Positions 53,890 through 63,825 are shown, numbered from the stretch's first letter. The stretch: DNA of 64,000 nucleotides from Ktedonobacter racemifer DSM 44963 (GCF_000178855.1 NZ_ADVG01000003.1:1674001-1738000), one strand, 5' to 3'. A program made the numbers and translations. The notes: generated by a model not told the origin, from the sequence alone.

Positions 53890-54263
53890 CGATTCCCCTC
53901 TCTCACTGGCTTGACACTTTCCCTATTCACAAGGGAAGCGATACAGAATACAACAGTGTGCATCTGGAAAAACGCAGCCCCTCTCTCACAGATATGAGCA
54001 TAGTCCATCCCGGCCTGATCTGAGCATAGGAGGTGAAAATGAGACCTCCATGAAAAAGGCGCCATTTCTAGCACCCCACAAAATTTCATGTTCATCTCAT
54101 AAATGGGCAGTACGGTATGTGACACGTGTCCAAGCTTACAAAAATGGGAGAAGGCGCGTGGTAACGCCTGCGACGCCTTCAGGCGAACAATCGCGAGGGC
54201 CTTCTCATCTGTCACATGCCGCTTGGCGAGCTTCAATATGACAGAGAAATGAAGGAGTTTTCC
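53890..54263. other. Divergent intergenic region of the envelope module
   Basis: About 370 bp between the LPG-synthase-like gene and the lipoprotein gene. No gene is recognised. GGAGGT-GAAAATGA-GACCTCC near 54030 is a small hairpin that could be an operator. Confidence 0.45.
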
Positions 54264-54905
54264 ATGAAGATGACCAGAGTGAGAAAGCACAGTCTTCTCA
54301 TTATCCTGACGCTCTGCCTCGTCATCCTTGCGGGATGCGGAGGTGCGAGCAGCATGTTACCAGCATCAACCCCTGTGCCAACACAGTCAGGGCCAGCCTC
54401 GAAAGAGCAACCGGTCCCGGTTGTCAGCGGCTCTCAGATAAGTGGAAGTGATATTCCAGATACGCAGGCCTTTGTAACCTCTACATCTTCAACTGGCCAC
54501 TATCAATTAGAGGTACCAGAGGGGTGGGCGCAGACAAGCAACGGAGCGAATGTCAGCTTCACCAGCAATCTAAACGCATTGCAAGTAACACTCACAAATG
54601 CCACTTCTCAACCCAGCGCCAGCACGGTACGCAATGATCAGGTACCAACATTACAACAGACCGGGCGGGCCATACGTGATGTAAAAGTGCGGGACGTGCA
54701 ACTGCCCAACGGACCGGCCACTCTCATTACCTATACCTCAAACTCTGACCCCAACTCTGTGACGAACAAGCAGGTACGCCTGGAAAATAACCGGTATCTG
54801 TTCTATCACAACGGCAAACTTGCCACGCTCACACTATCAGCTCCTGTCGGTGCTGATAATGTCGATCAATGGGCGCGCATTGCCAGAAGCTTTAAGTGGG
54901 TGTAG
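54264..54905 (+). CDS. Lipoprotein associated with an ABC transporter
   Basis: 213 residues. Signal peptide with lipobox (LLIILTLCLVILAGC), then a Ser/Thr/Pro-rich linker and a domain (TGHYQLEVPEGWAQTSNGAN ... VDQWARIARSFKWV) like the PsbP/DUF1795 type of extracytoplasmic fold. The start at 54264 has AAGGAG 6 bases upstream. The ABC ATPase gene follows after 4 bp, so the lipoprotein is likely part of that transporter or senses its substrate. Confidence 0.82.
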   Translation: MKMTRVRKHSLLIILTLCLVILAGCGGASSMLPASTPVPTQSGPASKEQPVPVVSGSQISGSDIPDTQAFVTSTSSTGHYQLEVPEGWAQTSNGANVSFTSNLNALQVTLTNATSQPSASTVRNDQVPTLQQTGRAIRDVKVRDVQLPNGPATLITYTSNSDPNSVTNKQVRLENNRYLFYHNGKLATLTLSAPVGADNVDQWARIARSFKWV

Positions 54906-54909
54906 TACT

Positions 54910-55572
54910 ATGAACGTTCTCGAAGCAGTTGATCTCTATCGTTTTTATCATAGTGGTGAGGAAGAGACGCTCGCGCTGCGGGGCGTCAGCCTGCATGTCC
55001 AGACCGGTGAGATCGTCGCTGTAATGGGGCCGTCGGGCAGCGGCAAGTCCACGCTCCTGTCCTGCCTAGCCGGATTAGATGAACCCGACGGTGGTCATGT
55101 TGTCTTGATGGGGAAGCGACTAACGCACAAACCCGAATCCGTCCGCGCCGCGATGCGCGCAGCTGAAATCGGTATTCTGCTCCAGTCGCGCAACCTATTC
55201 GAGCATCTTTCCGTGATTGAGAATATGCGTTTGCAGATGCATCTCGCGCGTAAGTTCGACAGGCAGCGCCTCGACAGCCTGATAGACCTGGTTGGTCTTA
55301 CCCATCGTCGCCACGCGCGCCCCTCGCAACTTTCCGGTGGGGAAGCCGCACGTGCTGGCCTGGCCGTCGCGTTGTCCACCAATCCACACGTGCTGCTAGC
55401 CGATGAGCCGACTGGAGAAGTGGACGCGGAAACCGAGCAGGACATTGTACGATTGTTTACGTCTCTTCGTCAGCAGGGGGGCGCGACACTGATTGTGACA
55501 CATAGTGATGAATTGGCCGCGCAGGCTGACCGCATTGTTCGTTTGCTCGATGGGAGGGTCATTAATGGATGA
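54910..55572 (+). CDS. ABC transporter ATPase (MacB/LolD type)
   Basis: 220 residues: Walker A GPSGSGKST, Q-loop LQSRNLFEHLSV, signature LSGGEAARAGLA, Walker B VLLADEPTGEVD and H-loop VTHSD. The signature lacks the usual Gln after Glu (LSGGEAARA instead of LSGGEQQRV). ATG 54910 lies 4 bp after the lipoprotein stop. It overlaps the second ATPase gene by 8 bp. Confidence 0.92.
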   Translation: MNVLEAVDLYRFYHSGEEETLALRGVSLHVQTGEIVAVMGPSGSGKSTLLSCLAGLDEPDGGHVVLMGKRLTHKPESVRAAMRAAEIGILLQSRNLFEHLSVIENMRLQMHLARKFDRQRLDSLIDLVGLTHRRHARPSQLSGGEAARAGLAVALSTNPHVLLADEPTGEVDAETEQDIVRLFTSLRQQGGATLIVTHSDELAAQADRIVRLLDGRVING

Positions 55573-56227
55573 AGTACTTGTCCGCACTGATCAGGTTGGG
55601 CGCACTTATTCACAAGGAAAAACGCCCGTAGTGGCTCTCTCGTCTGCCACCTGTGCCATTCTTCCTGGTGCTCGTATTGCTCTCATGGGGCCTTCAGGAG
55701 GTGGCAAATCCACCCTGCTTCATTTGCTAGCCGGACTTGATACACCGACCTCTGGCAGCATTACCTGGCCGATGCTTGGCGCGCGCGAAACCTTGCGCCC
55801 GCTGAAGATTGGCCTGGTCTTCCAGGTACCGAGCCTCCTGGCTCCGCTGACGGTTGTGGAGAACGTGGAGATCCCTCTGCTGCTTGGGCAGGGGAGCACC
55901 GAGAAAGCACGAGCGGCGGCTCTTGACGCTCTCGACCGCATCGGACTGCGTTCCATTGGGGAGAAACTCCCTGAAGAACTCTCCGGTGGTCAGGCGCAGC
56001 GGGTTGCTGTCGCGCGCGCGCTGGCCACTTATCCTAAACTGTTGCTTGCTGATGAACCAACAGGTCAGCTAGACCATCCGACGGCGCAGCAGTTGTTTGA
56101 TGTTCTCCTGGAGTCACTTGAAGGGACGGAGACTGCCCTCGTCGTCGCAACGCACGATAGGATCGTGGCCGAGCGCATGAACACAATATGGCACATGCAT
56201 CATGGTCTGTTGGAGGTACAAGCGTAA
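55565..56227 (+). CDS. ABC transporter ATPase, second (MacB/LolD type)
   Basis: 220 residues: Walker A GPSGGGKST, Q-loop FQVPSLLAPLTV, signature LSGGQAQRVAVA, Walker B LLLADEPTGQLD and H-loop ATHDR. A start at 55565 follows GGGAGG and overlaps the first ATPase by 8 bp; its stop overlaps the permease start by one base (TAATG). Two different ATPases for one permease suggest a heterodimeric motor. Confidence 0.92.
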   Translation: MDEVLVRTDQVGRTYSQGKTPVVALSSATCAILPGARIALMGPSGGGKSTLLHLLAGLDTPTSGSITWPMLGARETLRPLKIGLVFQVPSLLAPLTVVENVEIPLLLGQGSTEKARAAALDALDRIGLRSIGEKLPEELSGGQAQRVAVARALATYPKLLLADEPTGQLDHPTAQQLFDVLLESLEGTETALVVATHDRIVAERMNTIWHMHHGLLEVQA

Positions 56228-58884
56228 TGCTGACAATGCTCTGGCTCAAAGGCTTACTCGCCTACCGTTTTGGGCGCTTATTGGGAGCAATAGTGGGTGT
56301 TGCACTTACTGTTGCCCTACTGACTTCGATTGGCGTCTTCATCGCTTCCAGTTCGGCCTCGATGACGCAGCGCTCAGCAGCAGGCGTGCCTGTGGACTGG
56401 CAGGTACAGTTTGCTCCTGGCACCGATGCGAATACGATCGCGAATGCTATCGGCAAATCCACCAGCTATACGGTATTAGAGCAGGTGGGATACGCCAATA
56501 CTGCCGGTTTCAACGCCAATGCCGGGGCAACGCTGCAAACCACCGGCCCCGGTAAAGTGGTTGGGCTTAGTTCGACGTACCGCCAGCACTTTCCTACGCA
56601 GTTGCGTCTGCTGTTTGGGTCGTTGGATGGGGTACTTGTGGCCCAGCAAACGGCTTCCAATCTCCATGTCACTGCAGGTGATACGGTGAAGATTCAGCGC
56701 GTAGGACTGCCTGCGGTGAATGTGAAAATTGCGGGTGTGGTTGACCTTCCCAACGCGGATTCGTTCTTCCAGGCGGTAGGTGTTCCTACTAATGCTGCGC
56801 CACAGGCGCCGCCAGATAATGTTCTTATCCTGCCTGCCGGTCAGTGGCACCAGGTATTCGATCCGCAAGCTGTAGTACGTCCTGATTCGGTGCGCCTGCA
56901 ATTTCACGTCAGAATCACGCGCGATTTGCCAACCGATCCCAACAGTGCGTTTCTCTATGCTGAGCAACTGGCGAACAATCTTGAGGTCCGTGTTGCTGGC
57001 AGCGCTATCATCGGAAACAACCTGGCTGCGCGCCTGGATAGCGTACGCAAGGATGCTCTCTACGCGTTGGTACTCTTCTTATTCCTGGGGCTGCCAGGCG
57101 TTATCCTGGCCATGCTGCTCACCCTGGCTGTAGCTGCCTCCGGCATAGAGAGACGACGCTATGAGCAGGCGTTGTTACGTACTCGCGGGGCGTCTCTTTC
57201 ACACATACTGAACCTGTCGGTGCTGGAAGCGACCTTTGTTGGACTGGGTGGTGTCGCGCTGGGTATCGGGCTGGCCTTCTTTGCCGCCGGAACCATTGCA
57301 TCCGTTGGCCTGTTCTCAAGCACAACCTCGCTATTCTGGACGATCAACGCCTCGCTCGTCGGCTTTATCCTGGCAATTGTTGCCGTTGTCTATCCTGCCT
57401 GGATGCAGGCATCCAGGGCGACGGTTATGGCAGCACGTGCTGTTGTAGGTCGTGGGCACAAACCATTGTGGCGGCGCGTATATCTCGATGTAATTTTGCT
57501 GGTAATTGCAGGGACTATCTTCTGGCGCACCGCCAGCACTGGCTACCAGGTTGTCCTCGCTCCAGAAGGCGTGCCAGCAACCTCGGTGGCATATGAGACG
57601 TTTCTCGCCCCCCTGTGTCTCTGGATTGGTGTGGCGTTACTGGCGATGCGTCTGTGTGGGGGGGGGCTTGAGCATGGTCGTCGAGTCCTTGCGGCCCTGT
57701 TGCGTCCCATCGCCCAGAAACTTTCTGGTGTTGTCTCTGCGTCACTAGGGCGCCAGTCCCTGCGTATTGCTCGTGGCGCGGTGCTGGTCGCACTAGCCTT
57801 TTCCTTCGCCACCTCCACGGCGGTCTTCAACACGACCTATAATGCGCAAGCGCGCATAGATGCTGAGCTTACTAATGGCGCGGATGTGACGGTGATGGGT
57901 TCGACGACGTTCGCGCCCAGTAGTCTGCTATCGCAATTGAAGGCATTGCCGGGCGCGGCTGCCGTACAGACCATGCAACATCGCTTCGCCTACGTCGGCA
58001 GCGACCTGCAGGATATGTACGGCATTGATCCCATACATATCGGTGACGCTACCCACCTCTCCAATGCCTTCTTCGCTCAAGGGGATGCGCGGGCAACCCT
58101 GGCGGCGCTTGCAGCACACCCAGACGCCATCCTGGTTTCCGAGGAAACAATGACCAATTACCAATTGCATGTGGGTGATCAGATCAACCTGCGACTGCTA
58201 AATGTGAATGATCATCTCTACCATGTAGTAACATTCCACTTTCTAGAAGTGGTGCGAGAGTTTCCGACCGCGCCGAAAGACTCCTTCATGGTTGCGAACG
58301 CGAGCTATATCGCGCAGCAGACGGGCAGCAACGCGGCAGAGATTGTACTGATGCGTGCCAATGGGAATCCCACAGACCTGGCCCTGCAAACACGGAACGT
58401 GATCGGCACACTTCCAGGTGCCAGAGTGACTGATATTGGCTCAACACAGCGATTGATCGGTTCCAGCCTTATGGCGGTAGATCTGCGTGGTCTCACAGCC
58501 CTCGAGTTGAGCTTTGCAATCCTCCTGGTAGCGGGAGCAACGGGCCTGATCCTGGCGCTGGGATTGGCCGAACGACGGCGTACCTTTGCGCTCCTCGCCG
58601 CGCTGGGCGCAAAAAGCCACCAGGTCGGTGCGTTTCTATGGGGCGAAGGAGTCGTAATCCAGGTGAGCGGAGGCATCATCGGAATAGTGCTGGGCTTCGG
58701 CATCGCCCAGATGCTCGTGACGATCCTCACCGGAGTGTTCGATCCGCCGCCAGAGGCGCTCTCCATTCCCTGGATCTACCTGGTCTTGATGGCGGCAGCC
58801 TCAATTGTTTCCATGATCGTAGCCGTTCTCGGTATGCAAGTCGCCTCTCGCCGTCCGGCAGTAGAAGCACTACGCGATCTCTAG
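56227..58884 (+). CDS. FtsX-type ABC transporter permease (large)
   Basis: 885 residues. N-terminal helix (LGAIVGVALTVALLTSIGVF), a large extracytoplasmic domain of about 240 residues, three helices ending near residue 400, a linker with further helices (about 420-540), a second extracytoplasmic domain, and three C-terminal helices (LILALGLAERRRTFALLAAL, IIGIVLGFGIAQMLVTIL). This is a fused pair of MacB/FtsX permease halves. Such transporters do mechanotransmission across the membrane rather than classical import. It ends the lipoprotein-ATPase-ATPase-permease operon. Confidence 0.9.
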   Translation: MLTMLWLKGLLAYRFGRLLGAIVGVALTVALLTSIGVFIASSSASMTQRSAAGVPVDWQVQFAPGTDANTIANAIGKSTSYTVLEQVGYANTAGFNANAGATLQTTGPGKVVGLSSTYRQHFPTQLRLLFGSLDGVLVAQQTASNLHVTAGDTVKIQRVGLPAVNVKIAGVVDLPNADSFFQAVGVPTNAAPQAPPDNVLILPAGQWHQVFDPQAVVRPDSVRLQFHVRITRDLPTDPNSAFLYAEQLANNLEVRVAGSAIIGNNLAARLDSVRKDALYALVLFLFLGLPGVILAMLLTLAVAASGIERRRYEQALLRTRGASLSHILNLSVLEATFVGLGGVALGIGLAFFAAGTIASVGLFSSTTSLFWTINASLVGFILAIVAVVYPAWMQASRATVMAARAVVGRGHKPLWRRVYLDVILLVIAGTIFWRTASTGYQVVLAPEGVPATSVAYETFLAPLCLWIGVALLAMRLCGGGLEHGRRVLAALLRPIAQKLSGVVSASLGRQSLRIARGAVLVALAFSFATSTAVFNTTYNAQARIDAELTNGADVTVMGSTTFAPSSLLSQLKALPGAAAVQTMQHRFAYVGSDLQDMYGIDPIHIGDATHLSNAFFAQGDARATLAALAAHPDAILVSEETMTNYQLHVGDQINLRLLNVNDHLYHVVTFHFLEVVREFPTAPKDSFMVANASYIAQQTGSNAAEIVLMRANGNPTDLALQTRNVIGTLPGARVTDIGSTQRLIGSSLMAVDLRGLTALELSFAILLVAGATGLILALGLAERRRTFALLAALGAKSHQVGAFLWGEGVVIQVSGGIIGIVLGFGIAQMLVTILTGVFDPPPEALSIPWIYLVLMAAASIVSMIVAVLGMQVASRRPAVEALRDL

Positions 58885-58908
58885 CCTCCTTTGGTCGATT
58901 GTGCATAT

Positions 58909-58936
58909 GACATGCGCTGCATAGCCAGCGCATGTC
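58909..58936. terminator. Bidirectional terminator-like hairpin between convergent genes
   Basis: GACATGCGCTG-CATAGC-CAGCGCATGTC, a perfect 11-bp stem, lies 25 bp after the permease stop and 36 bp before the end of the opposing gene. No long U-tract follows. Confidence 0.55.
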
Positions 58937-58971
58937 ACGAGCCCAAAATCGCCCATTCTCACAGCAACAGA

Positions 58972-59874
58972 TCACTGATCCATCAAGTCCTGGCCATACC
59001 CGGCTGGTGTTTTTACCGGCTCGCGAGCGAAGGTGCTCTGAGGATCAACCAAAAGGTGCTCTGCTGGTATGGCTGCCTCGGCGCGGGGAGCTGGCTCTTT
59101 TCTTGTGATTGTCACATAGATCACCGTTAGGAAGATAACACCCAGAAAGAGCGCGCTGGTCAGCGTCGTGCCCAAGCCCAAACCTCCATCGTCGCGTGCC
59201 TGGGAAAGATAATCACCGAGCGACGCCCCCAGAGGCCGTGTGACAATATAAGCGATCCAGAAAGCCAGGATGGCGTTCAGCTTGAAACGCAAGTGAGCAA
59301 GTGTCACCATGGCAATCACCACCCCGAAGAGCAGGGCTGAGACCGTGTAACCCAGATTGAAGCGCTCTGCCAGCAGGTCGCCTGCCGCTGTGCCCAGAGC
59401 GAAGGTGAACAGGATGGCCAACCAGTAGAAGCTCTCCCTGCGTCGCGTGTAAATCGTATGGACGGAGAGCGTTTTTTCGCTGGCATACCAGAGCGCGAAC
59501 GTGGCCAGCAGAACAATGCCAAAAACACCAGTCGCAGTCTCCAGGGAGACACCCAGATTGTCGGTCAGATTATCGGTGATCAACGTTCCAACAATGCTGA
59601 TCAGCACGACTGCCAGCCAGTAGATACCTGGGATGTACCTGCGCGTAGCGAACTGGAAAAGGAAAACAACGCCTAAAATGCCGGACATGGCAACCGTCGT
59701 CCCTGTCAGGCCTAAATGCAACTGGACATTCAGAAAGTCAGCTACAGTCTCTCCAACGGTCGTGCAAAAGACTTTAATAATCCAGAAAGAAAGCGTAATT
59801 TCGGGAACTTTATTGAGTAGATGGCGATCTTGCGCAAGAACATCGCTCTTTTGCCCGTACCTCAAACGATTCAT
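58972..59874 (-). CDS. COG4705-type membrane protein
   Basis: 300 residues with eight or nine hydrophobic segments; KVPEITLSFWIIKVFCTTVG and ETVADFLNVQLHLGLTGTTV are the conserved beginning of the uncharacterised COG4705 membrane proteins, and the second half repeats the pattern (ESFYWLAILFTFALGTAAGD). A repeated Gly-x-x-Asp in membrane segments (GETVADFL, GTAAGDLL, GASLGDYL) suggests an internally duplicated channel or carrier. The start at 59874 has a GGAGGAGA site. Function unknown. Confidence 0.82.
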   Translation of the reverse strand: MNRLRYGQKSDVLAQDRHLLNKVPEITLSFWIIKVFCTTVGETVADFLNVQLHLGLTGTTVAMSGILGVVFLFQFATRRYIPGIYWLAVVLISIVGTLITDNLTDNLGVSLETATGVFGIVLLATFALWYASEKTLSVHTIYTRRRESFYWLAILFTFALGTAAGDLLAERFNLGYTVSALLFGVVIAMVTLAHLRFKLNAILAFWIAYIVTRPLGASLGDYLSQARDDGGLGLGTTLTSALFLGVIFLTVIYVTITRKEPAPRAEAAIPAEHLLVDPQSTFAREPVKTPAGYGQDLMDQ

Positions 59875-59922
59875 AAAATAAGGGGATCTCCTCCTTTGGC
59901 AAATGAAGAAGGAGAGCGACAA

Positions 59923-60353
59923 ATATATCTATGAACCAGCACAATGGGTTGATTCCAGCTATTTCCTCTTCTACCTTCTCTTCTCATTATACTCCCTTAT
60001 GAAAATGAGAAAGCGACATATTCTGACTTTGCTGGTCATTCCTTCCTTTTGATCTTGTTTCAGGCATCATCAAAAGTGCATTTGAGCCAGGGAGGTGCCG
60101 GTGGAGAGATTCGCGAGCGCCTCCCCGCCCTTTTTTCGCCGCTGTCCGCCAGGGCCCTTCCCATGCGGCGCGAGGGGAATCACCGCTCGTCGGCGTGCAT
60201 CCTAATCCGCTGGCGTCCGGCGGCTTTGCCGTCAATTTGCCGTCAAATTTGGACCATATCTTATTTGATGAGTTTTATTTTTGCAACACAGCCTTGTATC
60301 CTGCCCAGGTCAGCATTGAGTGGTGCCTCGGCTAACTTAGCTCTGAAACTGAA
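59923..60353. other. Intergenic region left of the VOC dioxygenase gene
   Basis: No gene is recognised. GC-rich low-complexity sequence with a direct repeat TTTGCCGTCAA / TTTGCCGTCAA at about 60225-60247. Confidence 0.45.
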
Positions 60354-61349
60354 CTACTGCCCAACGTCTCGACCTCTCTCAGACCATTCTGCTTCTCCTT
60401 GTGCTGATGGCCAACGGAGTGGTGGTAATACACGTTCTATCTCTGAACGTTGAGCTTCGAGCCAGGGCGGTAGCTGGAGTTGCGTTCCCAGGCGCTCAGC
60501 CGACTCATCAATAGTAAAGCCTGGGAGATCGGTAGCGATCTCAAAGAGCACACTACCAGGTTCAGGAAAGTATATGGAGTGGAAATACTTACGATCCCGT
60601 ATGGATGTAACGTTGAGATCGTTTCCAACAAGAATATCGTGCCATGCTTGCTGGACTTCATCTGTCGCAGCGCGTAGTGCAACATGGTGCACCGTTCCCG
60701 CTGCAACTGCCCCACGCCAGAAGCCTGCGGTATGACGTACATCGAGTCTCGCTCTGTTTTCCTCTGCTCCAAATTCGTAGCGAAACACATTCTGTTTTTC
60801 AGCAATCAATCGAAAGCCTAGAATGTCGCTCAAGACATGATTTGTCTGCTCATAATCATCTTCCCAGATCGTAACACCTGCGATACCACGAATAGCATGT
60901 TCAGGAGGGATCGCCTGACCCTTCCAACCGAGACGCTCTTGAATGCCTGGACGCGCGACGAGTTCCACAACCAATCCATCTGGATCGCGGAGTGAGATGA
61001 CCTGTTCATCAAAGCGAGTGGTGGGTCCTTTGTACTCAATGCCATATTCGATCAAGCGGCCAATCCAATAGCCGAGAGAAGACCGAGGAATCGCGAAAGC
61101 AGTAGCGTTAACCTGTCCCGTTCCTTGCCGTCCACGAGGGGCTCCAGGCCAGGCAAAGAAGGTCATGATCGTACCCGGGTGTCCCACATTATCTCCATAG
61201 TACAGGTGATAAGCACTGGGGTCATCAAAATTGACGGTCACTTTGATCAGCCGTAATCCAAAGAAGCCAGTGTAGAAGTCAACATTGCGCTGTGCATCGC
61301 TCGTAATCGCTGTGACATGATGAATACCGAGAAGATTGTTTTGCATCAT
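60354..61349 (-). CDS. Ring-cleaving dioxygenase of the VOC (glyoxalase) family, MhqO-like
   Basis: 331 residues with two VOC modules: NLLGIHHVTAITSDAQRNVD and FYTGFFGLRLIKVTVNFD in the first, GIAGVTIWEDDYEQTNHVLS in the second. Metal ligands are His in GIHHVTAI, His in VHHVAL and Glu in VLFEIATDLPG. MhqO-type enzymes cleave hydroquinones or catechols. Start MMQNN at 61349; the frame is open further upstream. Same direction as dps, 154 bp downstream of it. The quinone reductases elsewhere in the window would act on the same type of compound. Confidence 0.88.
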   Translation of the reverse strand: MMQNNLLGIHHVTAITSDAQRNVDFYTGFFGLRLIKVTVNFDDPSAYHLYYGDNVGHPGTIMTFFAWPGAPRGRQGTGQVNATAFAIPRSSLGYWIGRLIEYGIEYKGPTTRFDEQVISLRDPDGLVVELVARPGIQERLGWKGQAIPPEHAIRGIAGVTIWEDDYEQTNHVLSDILGFRLIAEKQNVFRYEFGAEENRARLDVRHTAGFWRGAVAAGTVHHVALRAATDEVQQAWHDILVGNDLNVTSIRDRKYFHSIYFPEPGSVLFEIATDLPGFTIDESAERLGTQLQLPPWLEAQRSEIERVLPPLRWPSAQGEAEWSERGRDVGQ

Positions 61350-61426
61350 TGTTCCTGCACTTTTTCGGATATAAGTATCTCCGGGAGAGCACTCGATCTG
61401 TGAACAGTTTGTTGAGTAGCACGTAG

Positions 61427-61466
61427 GCAAGGATGAGGGAGAAGCATTTCTCTCCCTCATCCTTGC
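61427..61466 (-). terminator. Perfect 16-bp hairpin between dps and the VOC gene
   Basis: GCAAGGATGAGGGAGA and its exact complement are separated by 8 bases. Read on the minus strand it lies 37 bp after the dps stop and about 80 bp before the VOC start. No U-tract; either a transcript end for dps or a leader structure of the VOC gene. Confidence 0.5.
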
Positions 61467-61502
61467 GCATCAAAAGTGCCCCTAGTATAACACGATTGAC
61501 AA

Positions 61503-62030
61503 CTACGCTGTTGCCACCTCAGTGAGGAACCAGCGGCGCTTCTCCGTCTCATCTAAGAGATTCTCTAGCACGCTGGTGGTGGCGATATCATGGCATTCCT
61601 CGCTGATGGTATGGGCCTGGCGCAGAAGTTGGAGCAGAATTTTGGTGTCCAACAATACATGCTGCACCATTTCTGACGCGGAAATATCTGTGGCATCATC
61701 ATCCTCGATCCGTTGCAGATGGCTGACCTGCCCAATGCTGCGGATGGTCGTTCCACCAATGCTGCGCACACGCTCAGCCAACACATCAATCGAAGCGAAG
61801 AGGGCCTGTGCTTGCTCATCAAAGAGCAGGTGGTAGTCACGAAAATGTGGCCCCGATACGTGCCAGTGATAACTTTTTGTTTTGACAAAGAGCGCAGTCG
61901 TCGTCGCGATGACATGATTGAGGATATCGGTGACCGCCTGTATTTGCAGAGACGTGAGGTCTGCTTCGGCTTCTAACCCCAACGCTGATGTCTGAGCAGG
62001 TGTTCGCGTTTCTTGTAGTGTTTTCGTCAT
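61503..62030 (-). CDS. dps: Dps family ferritin-like DNA-protection protein
   Basis: 175 residues, four-helix ferritin-like. Ferroxidase residues are visible: His in SYHWHVSGPHF and the HxxFDE motif in YHLLFDEQAQ, then DVLAERVRSIGG. Dps dodecamers oxidise and store iron with hydrogen peroxide and shield DNA in stress. The N-terminal tail (MTKTLQETRTPAQTSALG) lacks the Lys-rich DNA-binding run of E. coli Dps. Lies upstream of the VOC dioxygenase gene. Confidence 0.92.
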   Translation of the reverse strand: MTKTLQETRTPAQTSALGLEAEADLTSLQIQAVTDILNHVIATTTALFVKTKSYHWHVSGPHFRDYHLLFDEQAQALFASIDVLAERVRSIGGTTIRSIGQVSHLQRIEDDDATDISASEMVQHVLLDTKILLQLLRQAHTISEECHDIATTSVLENLLDETEKRRWFLTEVATA

Positions 62031-62268
62031 AGGTTTTCTCCTCTAGGCGCTTACTCTCTCTTCTCCAGAGCCTTCAAGGCATGCTCTTTCACACAGATCA
62101 TACCTGGATCATACTGTTTTTCCATAGATCGTTATCCATCGTTTGGCAGTCATTTTGATGAGACCGGTGAGCAGTGCAGATAATGATATGAGGTATTGAT
62201 GGCAAAACGACTGCTAGACGACACGTAACGACCGTTTCTTCCAGGTAGAGAGCAGGTATGATCTTGAG

Positions 62269-63444
62269 TCAGTGACCCCATCGCTGAAGCGAGGGGCTTG
62301 CGTCTGGACTCCACCGCAACTCGGCATACCTTGAGAGGCGTGCCGCTTTGGCTTCGCTGTCCGACGTATCAGGGGCTACCGACAACAGCCCCGTTCTGGC
62401 CCAGTCTTGCCAAACCAGAAGCGTTCGCAGCACCAGATTCCTCGCTCCCACCAGATCCGCATGGAGCGTGTAGTGGCAGTTCTGACAGACAAAGACGAGG
62501 CCCTTGCCTGGCCGATTGGCCCGCGCGGTGTGCCCGCACCTGGGGCAAGCCTGGCTGCTGTAATCGGCATCGACTTTGGTGGCCACTGAGCCGGCGAGCA
62601 TCGCCTTGTAGGCAATCATGGCCTGCAGTTGGGCAAAGGACCATTGGGAGCGCCGCCGGTTTTCCCTGCGCTGCTTGGGGGAGACCAGCTCGCTGCTTTT
62701 GCCTTGCTTTGTGCGCCGGTGCCTCTTTGGCTTGGTGCGCTCTCGAATGTTTGTTAGCTCTTCCAGCCCGATGAGGGACGCGGGGTGCCTGTGGATGATG
62801 CGCTTGGAAATGCAGTGGTTGGTCTCAGCTTTCAACCGTCTCTCTCGCTGCTCAATCGCACGCACTTTGCGCATTGCGCCGCGAGTGCCTTTCTGCTGAA
62901 GTCGTTTTCTCAGGCGGGTGTAGTGGTCAGCTTGGGCAACCGCCTCTTTGCCCAAAAAGAAGAGAGGATCACCCGAGCCAGTAGTGGTCGAGGTCACCGC
63001 CAGGTACCGCCGTCCGACGTCCACCCCAACCACTTGGGGGAGGTCGCCTGGCTCGGGGTCGGGCAGTTCCAGGGAGAGCGCCACCAGCAAGTAGAAGCGC
63101 TTTTTCCGCTGGTCATACCACAACTGCGCCGTACCGATGGAGGTTCCCTGCTCGATGAGGGCCACATGGCGCTCGTAGCCGCTGTAGGGAAGGATCAGCC
63201 GACCGGAGAGGGTCAGGACCGAAACGCGCTGCTCGGTTTTGAAGCCGTAGTCCCGGCCCTGCTGATAGGTCACGGTGGGAGAGAGATAGCGGGGCGGCTG
63301 GTCGAGTCCTTTGTAGCGTTTCTTGGTCACCCCGGCCTTGCGGCTGGCGGCATGCTTTTTGTATTTGGTCCACAAGCCCTTGTAGGTCGCTCCTACCTGG
63401 CGAGGGACAGAACAGGCCATCTGCGCCGGCAAGGCGTAGAGCAC
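62269..63444 (-). CDS. tnpB: TnpB-family transposase, 5' end without a clear start
   Basis: 391 codons from a GTG at 63444, with complete RuvC residues: Asp in VVGVDVGRRYLAV, Glu in LIGLEELTNIRER, Asp in LHADLVGARNLV and a CxxC...CxxC finger (CPRCGH, CQNCHY). Family-like text continues upstream in frame to about 63500 (GEPFRFAAPQQEGTYQEL) without an ATG, so the natural N-terminus is lost or uses a rare start. A C-terminal tail after the last Asp overlaps the guide-RNA region. No tnpA beside it. Confidence 0.8.
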   Translation of the reverse strand: MLYALPAQMACSVPRQVGATYKGLWTKYKKHAASRKAGVTKKRYKGLDQPPRYLSPTVTYQQGRDYGFKTEQRVSVLTLSGRLILPYSGYERHVALIEQGTSIGTAQLWYDQRKKRFYLLVALSLELPDPEPGDLPQVVGVDVGRRYLAVTSTTTGSGDPLFFLGKEAVAQADHYTRLRKRLQQKGTRGAMRKVRAIEQRERRLKAETNHCISKRIIHRHPASLIGLEELTNIRERTKPKRHRRTKQGKSSELVSPKQRRENRRRSQWSFAQLQAMIAYKAMLAGSVATKVDADYSSQACPRCGHTARANRPGKGLVFVCQNCHYTLHADLVGARNLVLRTLLVWQDWARTGLLSVAPDTSDSEAKAARLSRYAELRWSPDASPSLQRWGH

Positions 63445-63825
63445 CCGAAGCTCTTGATAGGTGCCCTCCTGTTGCGGGGCAGCGAACCGGAAAGGCTCCC
63501 CCTCCGTTGCCCCACTCCGACAAGGAACGCCTGCTTCCTCCCCGCGTTTGAAAACGGGGGCATCCGCAGGCGATGTCCGGTGAAGGGAGGGATATGCCGA
63601 CTAGCCATCAATCGGCATATCCCTGGCACTTGAATCTCCTATGAGCACCTCAAGGATACGTCGAGAAACATCCCTTCCTGGGGAGAAGAGGAAGCTAATA
63701 CCCAGCAGGGCAGTGTTCTCTATACTGTTTTTTTGCAGTGATGGTCTGGATAATGGGATTCTGGAAAGCAAAATGAAGCAATGCATAGCAGTATCTACTA
63801 CGTTCTGAGCAGCGAGGGAAGGAAT

